Below are positions 32,867 to 40,674 of a DNA stretch of 64,000 nucleotides, piece by piece (the first letter of the stretch is position 1; every line of letters starts with the position of its first letter). Made by a program: the position numbers and the translations under genes. Below the pieces are notes generated by a model. The model was not told where the DNA came from. It made no database searches and was given only the letters and a program-made list of their open reading frames with translations. Source of the DNA: a virus; the IMG/VR virus record IMGVR_UViG_3300047560_000921, positions 167,385-231,384 of that record, one strand, 5' to 3'.

Positions 32867-33370
32867 TTAGTCTAGTAAGTTTTCGTTCCACTCACGGTGC
32901 CCTTCACGGAAAGCCATATTGCTTTGCGTTTCTCGAACTTCAACACGATAGCACCATAGGCGTTCTGCTTCTGCAGGACCCCACATTTCAGGAATGTAAA
33001 CACCGTTAACATACTTGTAAAGCATATCGCTGAGACCTTCGCAACCTAGTTTAGGTAGCACAACAATCTTGGCCATTTTCTTTTCTTGTAGTAGTTTGAA
33101 TGTTTCCATTTGTGGATCATCTGCCGCTACAATAAGCGTATGGTCAAATTGGTCTTCTAGTGTTTTCTTAAGTTCTTTAAGTCCGCCATAGTCAGCGGCC
33201 CAGTTACGAACATCTAAGTCGTTTGTGCCAAAGTAGAACTTCATTGAAAAACTGTAACCGTGAATTAGGTTACAATGACTGTCAGCACGCCATTGACGAT
33301 AAGCGCAAGGGAAAGCGTCGTGATATTCTTTTGTACTAGTGTACTTGTATGTGATAGGTTGATTTGCCAT
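32867..33370 (-). CDS. QueD/6-pyruvoyl-tetrahydropterin-synthase-like protein
   Basis: 167 aa. FPCAYRQWRADSHCNLIHGYSF aligns with the QueD zinc and catalytic region, DYGGLKELK with the family DFxxLK, EDQFDHTLIV with LDH..L, and EVRETQSN with the substrate-binding ET. Relative to bacterial QueD, two of the three zinc-ligand His are Tyr (AYR for AHR, HGY for HGH); the Cys is kept. No other queuosine or archaeosine gene is visible here. Strong RBS AAGGAG. Confidence 0.75.
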   Translation of the reverse strand: MANQPITYKYTSTKEYHDAFPCAYRQWRADSHCNLIHGYSFSMKFYFGTNDLDVRNWAADYGGLKELKKTLEDQFDHTLIVAADDPQMETFKLLQEKKMAKIVVLPKLGCEGLSDMLYKYVNGVYIPEMWGPAEAERLWCYRVEVRETQSNMAFREGHREWNENLLD

Positions 33371-33445
33371 TGTTTTATCTCCTTAGATTAGCAATGACAT
33401 GCAGAATTTTTAAAGAGGGATGAATGCCTAAGTCCTCTGACATAT

Positions 33446-34018
33446 TTACTCGGGTCTCGGAATATTTAGACTACGAATAATGTTTTGTACAGTTACAAGC
33501 TGTACCCAACAGTCCCAAAGCGCATGGTGCTTCATGCTCAATGCTTGTTCGGGCATAAATTGTTTATGGTCTTTAACTAAACCAAATATTGTTCTAGTGT
33601 CTTTGGCTTGCCAGTATTTCCATGGAATGCCTTTTTCTTGTGCTCTATATGCCCACTCTAACATAACAATGTCAAAGGTGGCGCCGTTGCTCCATACACT
33701 ATCAAACTTACCTAGCCATTTATAAAATTCAGTTAGTGTAGTTCTAATAGGGATTCGGTTTTCTTCAGCAAAAGCTTCGTGTCGCACATCTTCATTTTGT
33801 GAGGCCCACCAAGCCAACGTTCCGTTATCAATTTTAGCATCAGGTCCAAAACTCTCAGGATCGATGCGATGATAAAAACATTCCATGTTGATGTTTTCTT
33901 TTGCAGTCAATGTGCTAGAATCATCCCATGGGTCAAACTTAATTGCGCCAATAGTTAGAATCACTGAGTCCGGTGTCACACCCAATGTTTCTAAGTCAAT
34001 CATTACATGGTTCTTCAT
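33446..34018 (-). CDS. DEDDh 3'-5' exonuclease (T4 DexA / Rv2179c-like)
   Basis: 190 aa. Exo I is MIDLETLG (D, E), Exo II is WSNGATFDIVMLE (D) and Exo III is KHHALWDCWVQL (H...D), a complete DEDDh set. These small enzymes degrade RNA or DNA from the 3' end. The start overlaps the AbrB-like gene stop by 4 nt. Confidence 0.85.
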   Translation of the reverse strand: MKNHVMIDLETLGVTPDSVILTIGAIKFDPWDDSSTLTAKENINMECFYHRIDPESFGPDAKIDNGTLAWWASQNEDVRHEAFAEENRIPIRTTLTEFYKWLGKFDSVWSNGATFDIVMLEWAYRAQEKGIPWKYWQAKDTRTIFGLVKDHKQFMPEQALSMKHHALWDCWVQLVTVQNIIRSLNIPRPE

Positions 34019-34191
34019 GGGCTAGTCTTTACAATGCTAATAGTGTTATCTGGATTGATTGTCCACTTTAATGTGTCGCCTTCTTTCCATCCTGCTTGGT
34101 CTAACAAGTCATCTGGAAAAGGCAACATCAAGTCTCCTGATTCAGGATCTTCTTCTACAATAACTGTCCAGTGTGTTGTGGGTGTATTCAT
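34015..34191 (-). CDS. AbrB/MazE-like swapped-hairpin protein, 58 aa
   Basis: 58 aa starting MNTPTTHWTVIVEEDPE. LMLPFPDDLLDQAGWKEGDTLKWTINPDNTISIVK matches the AbrB-like fold (lP..ll...gw.eGD.l.......i.i). These domains bind DNA as dimers, or act as antitoxins; no toxin gene is adjacent. It precedes the exonuclease with an ATGA overlap. The promoter -10 ends 8 nt before the ATG and no Shine-Dalgarno is visible. Confidence 0.75.
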   Translation of the reverse strand: MNTPTTHWTVIVEEDPESGDLMLPFPDDLLDQAGWKEGDTLKWTINPDNTISIVKTSP

Positions 34192-34199
34192 ATGTAACT

Positions 34200-34228
34200 A
34201 GTATACGCAATGTAGCAGGTAAAGTCAA
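34200..34228 (-). promoter_or_regulatory. Sigma70-type promoter, start-proximal
   Basis: TTGACT (34228-34223), 17-nt spacer, TATACT (34205-34200), 8 nt before the ATG at 34191. The -35 overlaps the stop codon of the deaminase gene. Confidence 0.6.
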
Positions 34229-34746
34229 TCACTTAATTCTTCAACATGGATACCTGACTTTCGCAAGAAGTCTACTCCCGCCACGTCCCTATAACTATTG
34301 CGATAGTAGACACTAGATATACCGCTTTGGTAAATGAGTTTGGCACAATCCATACAAGGAGCATGAGTAACAAATAAACTAGCATCAAGACCACTTTCGC
34401 TTGATTTGGCCAACTTCGCAATCGCATTGGATTCAGCATGTAATACCTCTGGTTTAGTTTTTAAACGATAACGTCTTGTGTATTCGTAGTAAGGACCTTG
34501 TTCCTCATCAGTAAACGGCCACTTCTCTTCGATTTCATCTGGGTTGAGCCAGCCACCTGCGTCCCTGCTCATATAATCTTTGTCTTCGCAGTTATTGTCC
34601 CAGCCGGCCGGCATACCATTGTAGCCCATGCTAATAACCCTGTCGTCTTTGACAATTACTGCACCTACTTGCAATCTCTTGGCATGACTCATCTTTGACA
34701 CTTCGTGGGCAATGTTGTTGTATAGTGTTTTAAACTTTGGTTTCAT
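34225..34746 (-). CDS. Deoxycytidylate deaminase (dCMP deaminase)
   Basis: 173 aa. The zinc site is HAESNAIAKL (HAE) and HAPCMDCAKLIYQSGI (PCxxC). KRLQVGAVIVKDDRVISMGYNGMPAG is the family N-terminal signature. Converts dCMP to dUMP for thymidylate synthesis. It overlaps the DUF3050-like gene stop by 4 nt. Confidence 0.92.
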   Translation of the reverse strand: MKPKFKTLYNNIAHEVSKMSHAKRLQVGAVIVKDDRVISMGYNGMPAGWDNNCEDKDYMSRDAGGWLNPDEIEEKWPFTDEEQGPYYEYTRRYRLKTKPEVLHAESNAIAKLAKSSESGLDASLFVTHAPCMDCAKLIYQSGISSVYYRNSYRDVAGVDFLRKSGIHVEELSD

Positions 34747-35510
34747 CTGTATATAATTTCGTTCCGAACTTCATCCCAGAATCTGATACGTGCTTGAATA
34801 GCATCTAATGCCGCTTGTTCAGCTTCTGCAAGTTTAACTGGATCGTTGTCGCATAGTGTTTCAATTAACTTAACACTTGCAGGGCCGTGCTCGCCGCCGT
34901 CTACTTCAATGTGCCTACGCAAGTAGTAAAAGAATCCCGGAGCTTGTTCATCAGTAATACCCAAGTGGTCCAGGATGCCAGTAAACATGTCGGGTATAAC
35001 TGTTTCCCTGCCAAAGCAAAATGCCGCGGCAACAACGTGTGGTTTGTCAGTGTTGATAAAGTCAAAGGTACTGCGAACAAAGTTAAAACAACTTTCAGGA
35101 ATGTCACCTTTGTCTAGACTCCATTCAATACCAAACTCTCTGACAAGTTCTTCAAAGCCAATAATGACATCAGGGTCTGCACCTACTTCGCGCATGGCTT
35201 GTATGTACAAGTCATAGTGACTAATGTACTCTCCCTCTACTAAGCTGATGTCGCTTTCTTCGCCTAGGATAATTTCATTGACGAATCTACTAGCTTTGCG
35301 TTGCATAGGACTAGGAAGCCATACATTGGTGCTAGGACAAATTTGGTGTTGTAGAGTTTTAATCAAACTCATAAAGTCAAACACTGCAAAGATATGACAC
35401 TCCATAAAGTGATGCAGGTCGTCTTTATTGTTAATAAGTTTTTCAGTCAGCAAGGGATGACTGTTAAGTTTATTTCTTAGTTCGTTGATTTTTTCAAGTG
35501 GGAAAGTCAT
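34743..35510 (-). CDS. DUF3050-like haem-oxygenase-fold protein
   Basis: 255 aa, close to full length for DUF3050. HHFMECHIFAVFDFMSLIKTLQ at about residues 32-53, FVNEIILGEESD, CFGRETVIPDMF and YYLRRHIEVDGGEHGP follow the family consensus as remembered. The invariant His/Glu set (ECH, EES, HIE, EHG) could coordinate a di-iron site in a haem-oxygenase-like helical fold. The reaction is not established. The promoter at 35524-35552 drives it. Confidence 0.75.
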   Translation of the reverse strand: MTFPLEKINELRNKLNSHPLLTEKLINNKDDLHHFMECHIFAVFDFMSLIKTLQHQICPSTNVWLPSPMQRKASRFVNEIILGEESDISLVEGEYISHYDLYIQAMREVGADPDVIIGFEELVREFGIEWSLDKGDIPESCFNFVRSTFDFINTDKPHVVAAAFCFGRETVIPDMFTGILDHLGITDEQAPGFFYYLRRHIEVDGGEHGPASVKLIETLCDNDPVKLAEAEQAALDAIQARIRFWDEVRNEIIYR

Positions 35511-35523
35511 AATGTTAAATAGT

Positions 35524-35552
35524 ATTATATTATCTACTTATAGAATTGTCAA
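35524..35552 (-). promoter_or_regulatory. Consensus sigma70 promoter for DUF3050-dCMP deaminase
   Basis: TTGACA (35552-35547), 17-nt spacer, TATAAT (35529-35524), 13 nt before the ATG at 35510. It lies in the 43-bp gap of a divergent pair. Confidence 0.8.
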
Positions 35553-35553
35553 T

Positions 35554-36141
35554 ATGCAAAAAATTATATTCATCCACGGCGCCAACTGTAGTCCAGTTAT
35601 TTGGAATTATCTCGCTCCAAAAATTAAAGGTAAGCGAGACTTTGTTGCCTACGATACGGCCATTCCATTTGAGAAGAATTTGGAAGAGATGAAACAGGAC
35701 TTGGCTAAGTTCAAAGATGCGGTTATTGTTGCACATAGTATGGGTGGATTATATGCCGCGCACCTAGTTCATGCAGTAGGACAGTATGGAGTAAGAGCAG
35801 TAGTAACAATCAGTACTCCATTCAATGGAAGTGAGAAAGCCAACCAATTGGCACTGATGTTCCCGGACTATCAAATGCTACACGACATTGCTAGTAACTC
35901 CAAACCTGTAAGAAAGAGCCAAGAAGTATTAGCAAACATTTACATTCCATGGCTACAAGTTGTTTCTACTAAAGGACATGTTCCATTAATATCTCGTCCC
36001 AATGACGGCGTAGTCAGTATTGACAGTCAAAAGTACATTAAGAATATGAACTGTGTTGAGTTACCGTTTAACCACTTTGAAATTTTACTAAACGAGGACA
36101 CTGCTTCTGTTGTTAATGAATTTATTTCTGGACTCAAGTAA
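35554..36141 (+). CDS. Small alpha/beta hydrolase, lipase/esterase-like
   Basis: 195 aa from ATG 35554. IIFIHGANCS at the N-terminus is the oxyanion strand, VAHSMGGLYAAHL is the GxSxG elbow (Ser about residue 66), NDGVVS carries the acid and FNHFEIL the His. It resembles small triacylglycerol lipases or PGAP1-like esterases, without signal peptide. The start has no clear RBS; a TATAGA box ends 8 nt upstream. The end overlaps the converging HExxH gene by 54 bp. Confidence 0.8.
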   Translation: MQKIIFIHGANCSPVIWNYLAPKIKGKRDFVAYDTAIPFEKNLEEMKQDLAKFKDAVIVAHSMGGLYAAHLVHAVGQYGVRAVVTISTPFNGSEKANQLALMFPDYQMLHDIASNSKPVRKSQEVLANIYIPWLQVVSTKGHVPLISRPNDGVVSIDSQKYIKNMNCVELPFNHFEILLNEDTASVVNEFISGLK

Positions 36142-36780
36142 CCAGCAATAGTGCAAGTACACTTTCTTAAAGAACTTTTTCCATGTCTTGCTAGTAACTG
36201 GGAAATGCTTTGCGTAGTCCCATAATGTCATACTACAGTCTTGTATGGGCACTGGCTGTGATCGGTATACTTGCACCAGTGCATCAAAGTTTATCCTGGT
36301 AGCACCGTAGCAGTCGATTAACTCGTATGCGGCATTTACTGCATGAGCATCCAATTCATGACTGTCCATGTAATATTCTATATCGTCGCCTAGTGGTGCA
36401 GTAAAATCAGCACCACTAAGGTGCTGTAAATGATGAACGTATTCGTGCGTCAAGCTGTCTGCGATTTCATTCTTGATATAGCGCCACGTTTTTGTATATT
36501 TGCGTACTGTGTTCTTTTTGTAAAATATCAAGTATAGTTCGTAGGGCTTGTCTTCATCGTCGGGGTCGTAGAACGAACTAGTAATAAATCTGTCGGGCTC
36601 TGCGCTGTTGCTGTAATGACGCTTTACAGTTATCTGTGGATCTTTAAGAACACGCCTGATTATTTTGGCAGCTTCTACATCATCTACAAAGCCTCCAAAG
36701 TAAAAGTCAGCAAGATTGAGTTTGTTAATTAACTGCTTACGATATGCATCAATTTGCAGATAACGAACAGATTCAACCAT
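36088..36780 (-). CDS. Zinc metalloprotease-like protein (HExxH)
   Basis: 230 aa. The zinc site is SLTHEYVHHLQHL at about residues 113-125, with a candidate third ligand Glu in SHELDAHAVNAAYE about 28 residues later, a gluzincin-like arrangement. No signal peptide. The substrate is unknown; phage proteins like this may act in capsid processing or on host proteins. It starts 1 nt after the dehydrogenase stop. Confidence 0.65.
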   Translation of the reverse strand: MVESVRYLQIDAYRKQLINKLNLADFYFGGFVDDVEAAKIIRRVLKDPQITVKRHYSNSAEPDRFITSSFYDPDDEDKPYELYLIFYKKNTVRKYTKTWRYIKNEIADSLTHEYVHHLQHLSGADFTAPLGDDIEYYMDSHELDAHAVNAAYELIDCYGATRINFDALVQVYRSQPVPIQDCSMTLWDYAKHFPVTSKTWKKFFKKVYLHYCWLLESRNKFINNRSSVLV

Positions 36781-36781
36781 A

Positions 36782-37543
36782 CTACTCCCTTAACATATTA
36801 TTGGTATTTACTGCCTGCGTCAATAAATCCATATTAGCAGATACTTGTTGTGCTAGCTTTAATATGGCACTGACATCTTTAGGGAAACACATTCCACCGT
36901 AGCCGAACTCACCGTCGGGTCCTGGAACTTGTAAGTGACTAGCGCCTATCCTACTATCAGAAGCTAACATAAATGCAATTTGATCCCAGTCAACACCTAA
37001 TGCTTGTGCAAGTCCATGATACTGATTCATAGCTACAACTTTAAGAGCTAGGTAACTATTAACCACGTACTTAAACAAACTAGCCGTGGCAATGTCAGTT
37101 TTGAACACACTTGAATGCTGTACTGCTTTTTTGATAACTGCATGAGCTTTAGTGCAATACCATGCATCGCCGCCGAGCACTAATAGTTTGCCGTTAATAA
37201 AGTCTTCACTGGCATTGTTCTGTGTTAGAAACTCTGGGCTGTGTACTAGGTTAGGATACTGTTTTTGCAATCTAACATAAATGTCAGGCGTAGCTGTTGT
37301 CTTACTGATAATTACACCCGGATACTCTGCGAGCATTTCTAATGCTGATTCTAGCACAGTACTGTCACAGCTACCATCCGCCAGACTAGGACTAGGAACG
37401 CAGACAAATACTGCGTCACATCCTCTAACTTCGTTTTCATAGCCTAGCATAGGATCATAAATTTCTAAATCACAATCCGCTTGTTCAAAAGCATTAGCCA
37501 CTGCTGAACCTACTATCCCATATCCTACAATACCAATTTTCAT
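36782..37543 (-). CDS. UDP-glucose/GDP-mannose dehydrogenase-like protein, short form
   Basis: 253 aa from ATG 37543. MKIGIVGYGIVGSAVA is the NAD-binding Rossmann GxGxxG, LVHSPEFLTQ is the substrate-contacting stretch and GYGGMCFPKDV contains the catalytic Cys. Bacterial enzymes are about 390-430 aa; the C-terminal UDP-binding domain is absent here, so the protein may be non-canonical or need a partner. It overlaps the preceding LRW-family gene by 4 nt. Confidence 0.8.
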   Translation of the reverse strand: MKIGIVGYGIVGSAVANAFEQADCDLEIYDPMLGYENEVRGCDAVFVCVPSPSLADGSCDSTVLESALEMLAEYPGVIISKTTATPDIYVRLQKQYPNLVHSPEFLTQNNASEDFINGKLLVLGGDAWYCTKAHAVIKKAVQHSSVFKTDIATASLFKYVVNSYLALKVVAMNQYHGLAQALGVDWDQIAFMLASDSRIGASHLQVPGPDGEFGYGGMCFPKDVSAILKLAQQVSANMDLLTQAVNTNNMLRE

Positions 37544-38004
37544 TGTCCCCACCTTAAAGCAAATTTAAAAGCATCTTCTTCGTGCATGAATGCAAAGAAT
37601 ATATAGTCTCCAGTGCCGCCCAAATCACATATATGCCAGTTAGTGTCTTCCTCGCCATTTAAGCCTAAGCCTGTTTGTTGATACACACGCAACCAATCAT
37701 GGCGCCATTTATGTTCTAAGTTAGTTTCGCACCATTCTTGCATTTCGTGCCAGCCATATCTATATCCAGCTGGGCCATAATCGTAGAGTAGCTTATAGGC
37801 ATAGTGAGTGGGATTAGACGTAATCTGATGTACGTATTTGTATTTCCAGTAATAGTCTTTAACTATGCTTGCCCTGGGATTGTGATCCGGATCACGCTGT
37901 CTATAGTATTGCTTCCATGACTCACAGCCGTTGGCTTTTAGAAAACGTTGATCCTGCCACGTCTTGTACTTGTTTTTAATTTTTTCTATTAGACTTATTA
38001 TCAT
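37540..38004 (-). CDS. LRW-tail family protein, 154 aa
   Basis: 154 aa, the longest array member. The last residues HEEDAFKFALRWGQ carry the family signature, and MQEWCETNLEHKW near residue 88 is the WC helix. The N-terminus is a basic helix. It overlaps the next upstream gene by 29 nt and the dehydrogenase by 4 nt. Function unknown. Confidence 0.75.
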   Translation of the reverse strand: MIISLIEKIKNKYKTWQDQRFLKANGCESWKQYYRQRDPDHNPRASIVKDYYWKYKYVHQITSNPTHYAYKLLYDYGPAGYRYGWHEMQEWCETNLEHKWRHDWLRVYQQTGLGLNGEEDTNWHICDLGGTGDYIFFAFMHEEDAFKFALRWGQ

Positions 38005-38269
38005 AGGCTAGTAATTCAAATAAGGTTGCATATTGCGTTTCGGGTTCCATATGAAATCCCGTGCCCCACACTACCCATACTTTGCGTTTAAAGAGTTTCT
38101 CTCTCCAAACAATTTTACCTGTTACAGTTTTAACTGGTAGCCAAGCATAGACTTCGTGCCATGGGTAGCAGCCGGCTCCGTCTTCGACGATATGGTAGTC
38201 CATTCCTTCTTTCTTCAGTGATAGGAAATCAAGGTTCCAACCTATACTTCTGCTCCATACTAACTTCAT
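37976..38269 (-). CDS. Small array protein, 97 aa
   Basis: 97 aa, Trp-rich (WGTGFHMEPETQYATLFELLAYD). The final helix with ETQYATLFELL faintly resembles the LRW-family end, but the conserved terminal Trp is absent. Starts in a 4-nt overlap. Function unknown. Confidence 0.65.
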   Translation of the reverse strand: MKLVWSRSIGWNLDFLSLKKEGMDYHIVEDGAGCYPWHEVYAWLPVKTVTGKIVWREKLFKRKVWVVWGTGFHMEPETQYATLFELLAYDNKSNRKN

Positions 38270-38499
38270 TCCCCGCCCCAGGTCAGCTTAAACATAACTG
38301 CTGGTTCATATCTTTCAAACTGAATTTCTCTACAACCATCTTCCCTAGTTGATAGCCAGTTAATATAAAATCTATCAAAGTATTCCAGTCCCGGGTATTC
38401 TTGTAGCCATTGATATGCCTCTGAACTAGGACCTTTGATCCATACTGTGTATCTAAAACGCGGATTCTGTGCGCCGCCACCGCCATAATATAATTCCAT
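38266..38499 (-). CDS. LRW-tail family protein, 77 aa
   Basis: 77 aa ending ERYEPAVMFKLTWGGE. The segment AYQWLQEYPGLEYFDRFY is the W-(C/L) helix region. The N-terminus is a Gly-rich GGGGAQNPRFRY. Starts in a 1-nt overlap (TAATG) and ends in a 4-nt overlap. Confidence 0.75.
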   Translation of the reverse strand: MELYYGGGGAQNPRFRYTVWIKGPSSEAYQWLQEYPGLEYFDRFYINWLSTREDGCREIQFERYEPAVMFKLTWGGE

Positions 38500-38726
38500 T
38501 AGTATCCGTATTTTAGTTTATGCATCATAAGCTCATTGCTATCAACCCAATAGATTTCGCGTATTGGTCTGGCCGGGCCAATAATAGTACGAACACCCCG
38601 CATAGCAGGGCGCAACCATATTATCTTTTGTGATAGCCAGCACCGCCTGGGCAGTAGTGGCCTTGTTAATCGCCACTGTGCCATCTTAAAGTAAATTACA
38701 TTGTGTTCTTGCCAATATTCGTCCAT
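38499..38726 (-). CDS. LRW-tail family protein, 75 aa
   Basis: 75 aa ending WVDSNELMMHKLKYGY, the signature with Tyr in place of Trp. The central part is Arg/Trp/Pro-rich (LLPRRCWLSQKIIWLRPAMRG), unlike its neighbours. The start at ATG 38726 overlaps the upstream stop by 1 nt. Confidence 0.65.
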   Translation of the reverse strand: MDEYWQEHNVIYFKMAQWRLTRPLLPRRCWLSQKIIWLRPAMRGVRTIIGPARPIREIYWVDSNELMMHKLKYGY

Positions 38727-39079
38727 CACATGCCTTTTTTCAGTATTGCAACAAAATACAACTTATGAAGCATGTCCTTGAATTGTTCAGCAAGTTCTTC
38801 AGTGTCAAAGAATATTCCACCTAGCACAAAATTAGATAGTACACTGCGTGGGCTAGACTCTTCAGTTCTACTCCACCATTCAATGGAATACACTGTATAC
38901 GGATCTATGTCCCCGCTGTTCAACAGTACACCAAACGTTGCCCTGTCAAGTTTCATCTCATCAAATAGCAAGTACATAAGCCCTAGTCGTGTTTGGTCGT
39001 CCTGTACGTAGTTGTCTTCTGTCCACGTTACAGAACAACGGCCGTCCGCTAAGTGATTTATTTTAAGACCTAATTCCAT
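38726..39079 (-). CDS. Small array protein, 117 aa
   Basis: 117 aa from ATG 39079, which is 17 nt inside the end of the preceding gene. It begins MELGLKINHLADGRCSVTW. The end DTEELAEQFKDMLHKLYFVAIL has the acidic-then-hydrophobic helix but not the LRW ending, so family membership is doubtful. An in-frame extension to 39217 is unsupported. Confidence 0.65.
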   Translation of the reverse strand: MELGLKINHLADGRCSVTWTEDNYVQDDQTRLGLMYLLFDEMKLDRATFGVLLNSGDIDPYTVYSIEWWSRTEESSPRSVLSNFVLGGIFFDTEELAEQFKDMLHKLYFVAILKKGM

Positions 39080-39494
39080 GGTGCAACTTGTCCCACATAT
39101 CCCATTTGTTCTCTGCTTCTTTTCTAAGTTCGCGCTCACGGTCAGCAACCTTACGTGCTTCGTTGAGTCCCCACTTAGCAGTATGCAACTCTTGCTTAAC
39201 TTGTGCAATAAAGTCAATTAGCGTTGTAGCTTTAAGCTCATGCAGTTCGTCTTGCAGTTGGTTTCGTTCGTTGGCTAGATAGTCAATTTCTTCTTCTAAG
39301 TACCTAATGTATTGCCCTGGGCTACGATTACCTTCAAACGTGCAAGTGTCAGGGCACATGCCTGCATCTTCTAAGTCGTCTAAGATACAGCCTGGCATTT
39401 CGTCCATAATCCTGGCTAGTCGAAGCCGAATAGGATCAGTCTCAAACTTAAGAGTGTAGTTAATTAGTTCAGTGTCAGTTAAATGTCTGTTCAT
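39063..39494 (-). CDS. Coiled-coil protein within the array, 143 aa
   Basis: 143 aa, mostly helical. A long coiled coil spans about residues 62-135 (YLEEEIDYLANERNQLQDELHEL). It has two Cys in GMCPDTCTFEG. It does not carry the LRW ending. Starts with a 4-nt overlap. Function unknown. Confidence 0.75.
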   Translation of the reverse strand: MNRHLTDTELINYTLKFETDPIRLRLARIMDEMPGCILDDLEDAGMCPDTCTFEGNRSPGQYIRYLEEEIDYLANERNQLQDELHELKATTLIDFIAQVKQELHTAKWGLNEARKVADRERELRKEAENKWDMWDKLHHGIRS

Positions 39495-39772
39495 GCTTTA
39501 CCCCATCGTAGTACAAATATCATATAATCCTCTCGGTCCCTGATAAAAATTTGGTGCTCATATCTATGTTGCCAACGACTCCAAGCATTGGGAAACTTAT
39601 CCTCTGGACCGAAGTGCTCGGTACACCATTCGCGGACAGCATAGTAGTCTTCATCTCTAATGTCGGCAACATACCAGTTTCTACTGAACTTATACTTGGA
39701 TTCGTCTTCTTTTACTTTAAAGAACCCTTGCTTCATTTCGTTGATCATTCGAACAACATCATCTGTTTTCAT
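39491..39772 (-). CDS. LRW-tail family protein, 93 aa
   Basis: 93 aa from ATG 39772. YYAVREWCTEHFGPEDKF is the WC helix and the end is RDREDYMIFVLRWGKA. The start is fixed by an ATGA overlap with the upstream stop (GCATGA). Confidence 0.8.
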   Translation of the reverse strand: MKTDDVVRMINEMKQGFFKVKEDESKYKFSRNWYVADIRDEDYYAVREWCTEHFGPEDKFPNAWSRWQHRYEHQIFIRDREDYMIFVLRWGKA

Positions 39773-39969
39773 GCATATCTCAATACGAAAATTGTATATA
39801 GTTCGTGGTCGTGCCACTTTACGTTCATTAGGTAATGTTTGTTTTTGCTTTTTGCTATAGTGGCCTTGTACAATTTCAATTCTTTTTCTATCGTATTTTC
39901 GGGATCATGTGCCATGATAAAATTATCAAAGTAGCCCGCTTGTCCTCTGCGATATTGTCTTCTAATCAT
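39769..39969 (-). CDS. LRW-tail family protein, 66 aa
   Basis: 66 aa from ATG 39969, strongly basic (RRQYRRGQAGYF), ending WHDHELYTIFVLRYA with Tyr in place of the terminal Trp. Coupled on both sides by 4-nt overlaps. Confidence 0.75.
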   Translation of the reverse strand: MIRRQYRRGQAGYFDNFIMAHDPENTIEKELKLYKATIAKSKNKHYLMNVKWHDHELYTIFVLRYA

Positions 39970-40217
39970 GACCACTTTAGCATCCATAACATAAATGCTT
40001 CCTCGTCTACAATCTCTACGCTGTTAATTTTGTAGCCTGCTCGATTAAAGCGAACTTCTGTTTCAAAATCTAATTTAACCCCAGCAGTATATTCTAAGTA
40101 ATACTTAAAGCCGTTACGCTGACGTGCGGATCCTACATCATCTTGCCAATGTGGCTCATATGATTCGAAACAGTTGTTAAGCTGATTTTTAATTTCTTTA
40201 GGATTAATTGTTCTCAT
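39966..40217 (-). CDS. LRW-tail family protein, 83 aa
   Basis: 83 aa from ATG 40217, ending VDEEAFMLWMLKWS. TGGTCATGA encodes the last W-S-stop and the next start together. A beta strand GYKINSVEI leads into the terminal helix. Confidence 0.8.
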   Translation of the reverse strand: MRTINPKEIKNQLNNCFESYEPHWQDDVGSARQRNGFKYYLEYTAGVKLDFETEVRFNRAGYKINSVEIVDEEAFMLWMLKWS

Positions 40218-40465
40218 GACCATTTCAATACAAATATAGCGTAGTCGTGCTCGTCGTTGAAAAATACTCTAAACTTATATCCGCGTTCAGTGTTAACGAA
40301 TGTTGCACCAACTTGTTCAAGTTCTTCGTCAAGGATTGTTTCTAGGAAACCCGGTGGGGCAGTGGACGTACCAATGCGCCTGCGCCAAACATCTGCATAC
40401 CACTTTTCAAAGTAGTTTTTGGGTATGTTGCAGTTAATGTTTGCATAATATTCTTTTACAATCAT
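40214..40465 (-). CDS. LRW-tail family protein, 83 aa
   Basis: 83 aa from ATG 40465, ending NDEHDYAIFVLKWS. Preceded by NYFEKWYADVWRRRIG in the helix position. Coupled by a 4-nt overlap (TGGTCATGA) to the following gene. Confidence 0.8.
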   Translation of the reverse strand: MIVKEYYANINCNIPKNYFEKWYADVWRRRIGTSTAPPGFLETILDEELEQVGATFVNTERGYKFRVFFNDEHDYAIFVLKWS

Positions 40466-40674
40466 GACCACCTCAATACAAACAATACCATATCCTTTTT
40501 ATCTGTAAACAACACTTCGCCGTATATGATTTGATCCAACCAACGCTCTCCGGGTTCTCCGAATGCCTCGCGACACCACGCTTTCATTTCACGAACTTGT
40601 TCGATTCTTGGCGTCGGAAATGCAGCCACAGCATGACCTTCGTTCCAATATTCATCATAGGTGTGAATAAACAT
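40462..40674 (-). CDS. LRW-tail family protein, 70 aa
   Basis: 70 aa from ATG 40674, with REMKAWCREAFGEPGERW in the WC position and TDKKDMVLFVLRWS at the end. Starts in a 1-nt overlap (TAATG) with the upstream LRWT-encoding gene. Confidence 0.8.
   Translation of the reverse strand: MFIHTYDEYWNEGHAVAAFPTPRIEQVREMKAWCREAFGEPGERWLDQIIYGEVLFTDKKDMVLFVLRWS

Noticed and set aside
33375-33443. 22-aa frame between the exonuclease and QueD-like genes on the minus strand
   Set aside because: No RBS, very short, and its end overlaps the Shine-Dalgarno of the QueD-like gene.
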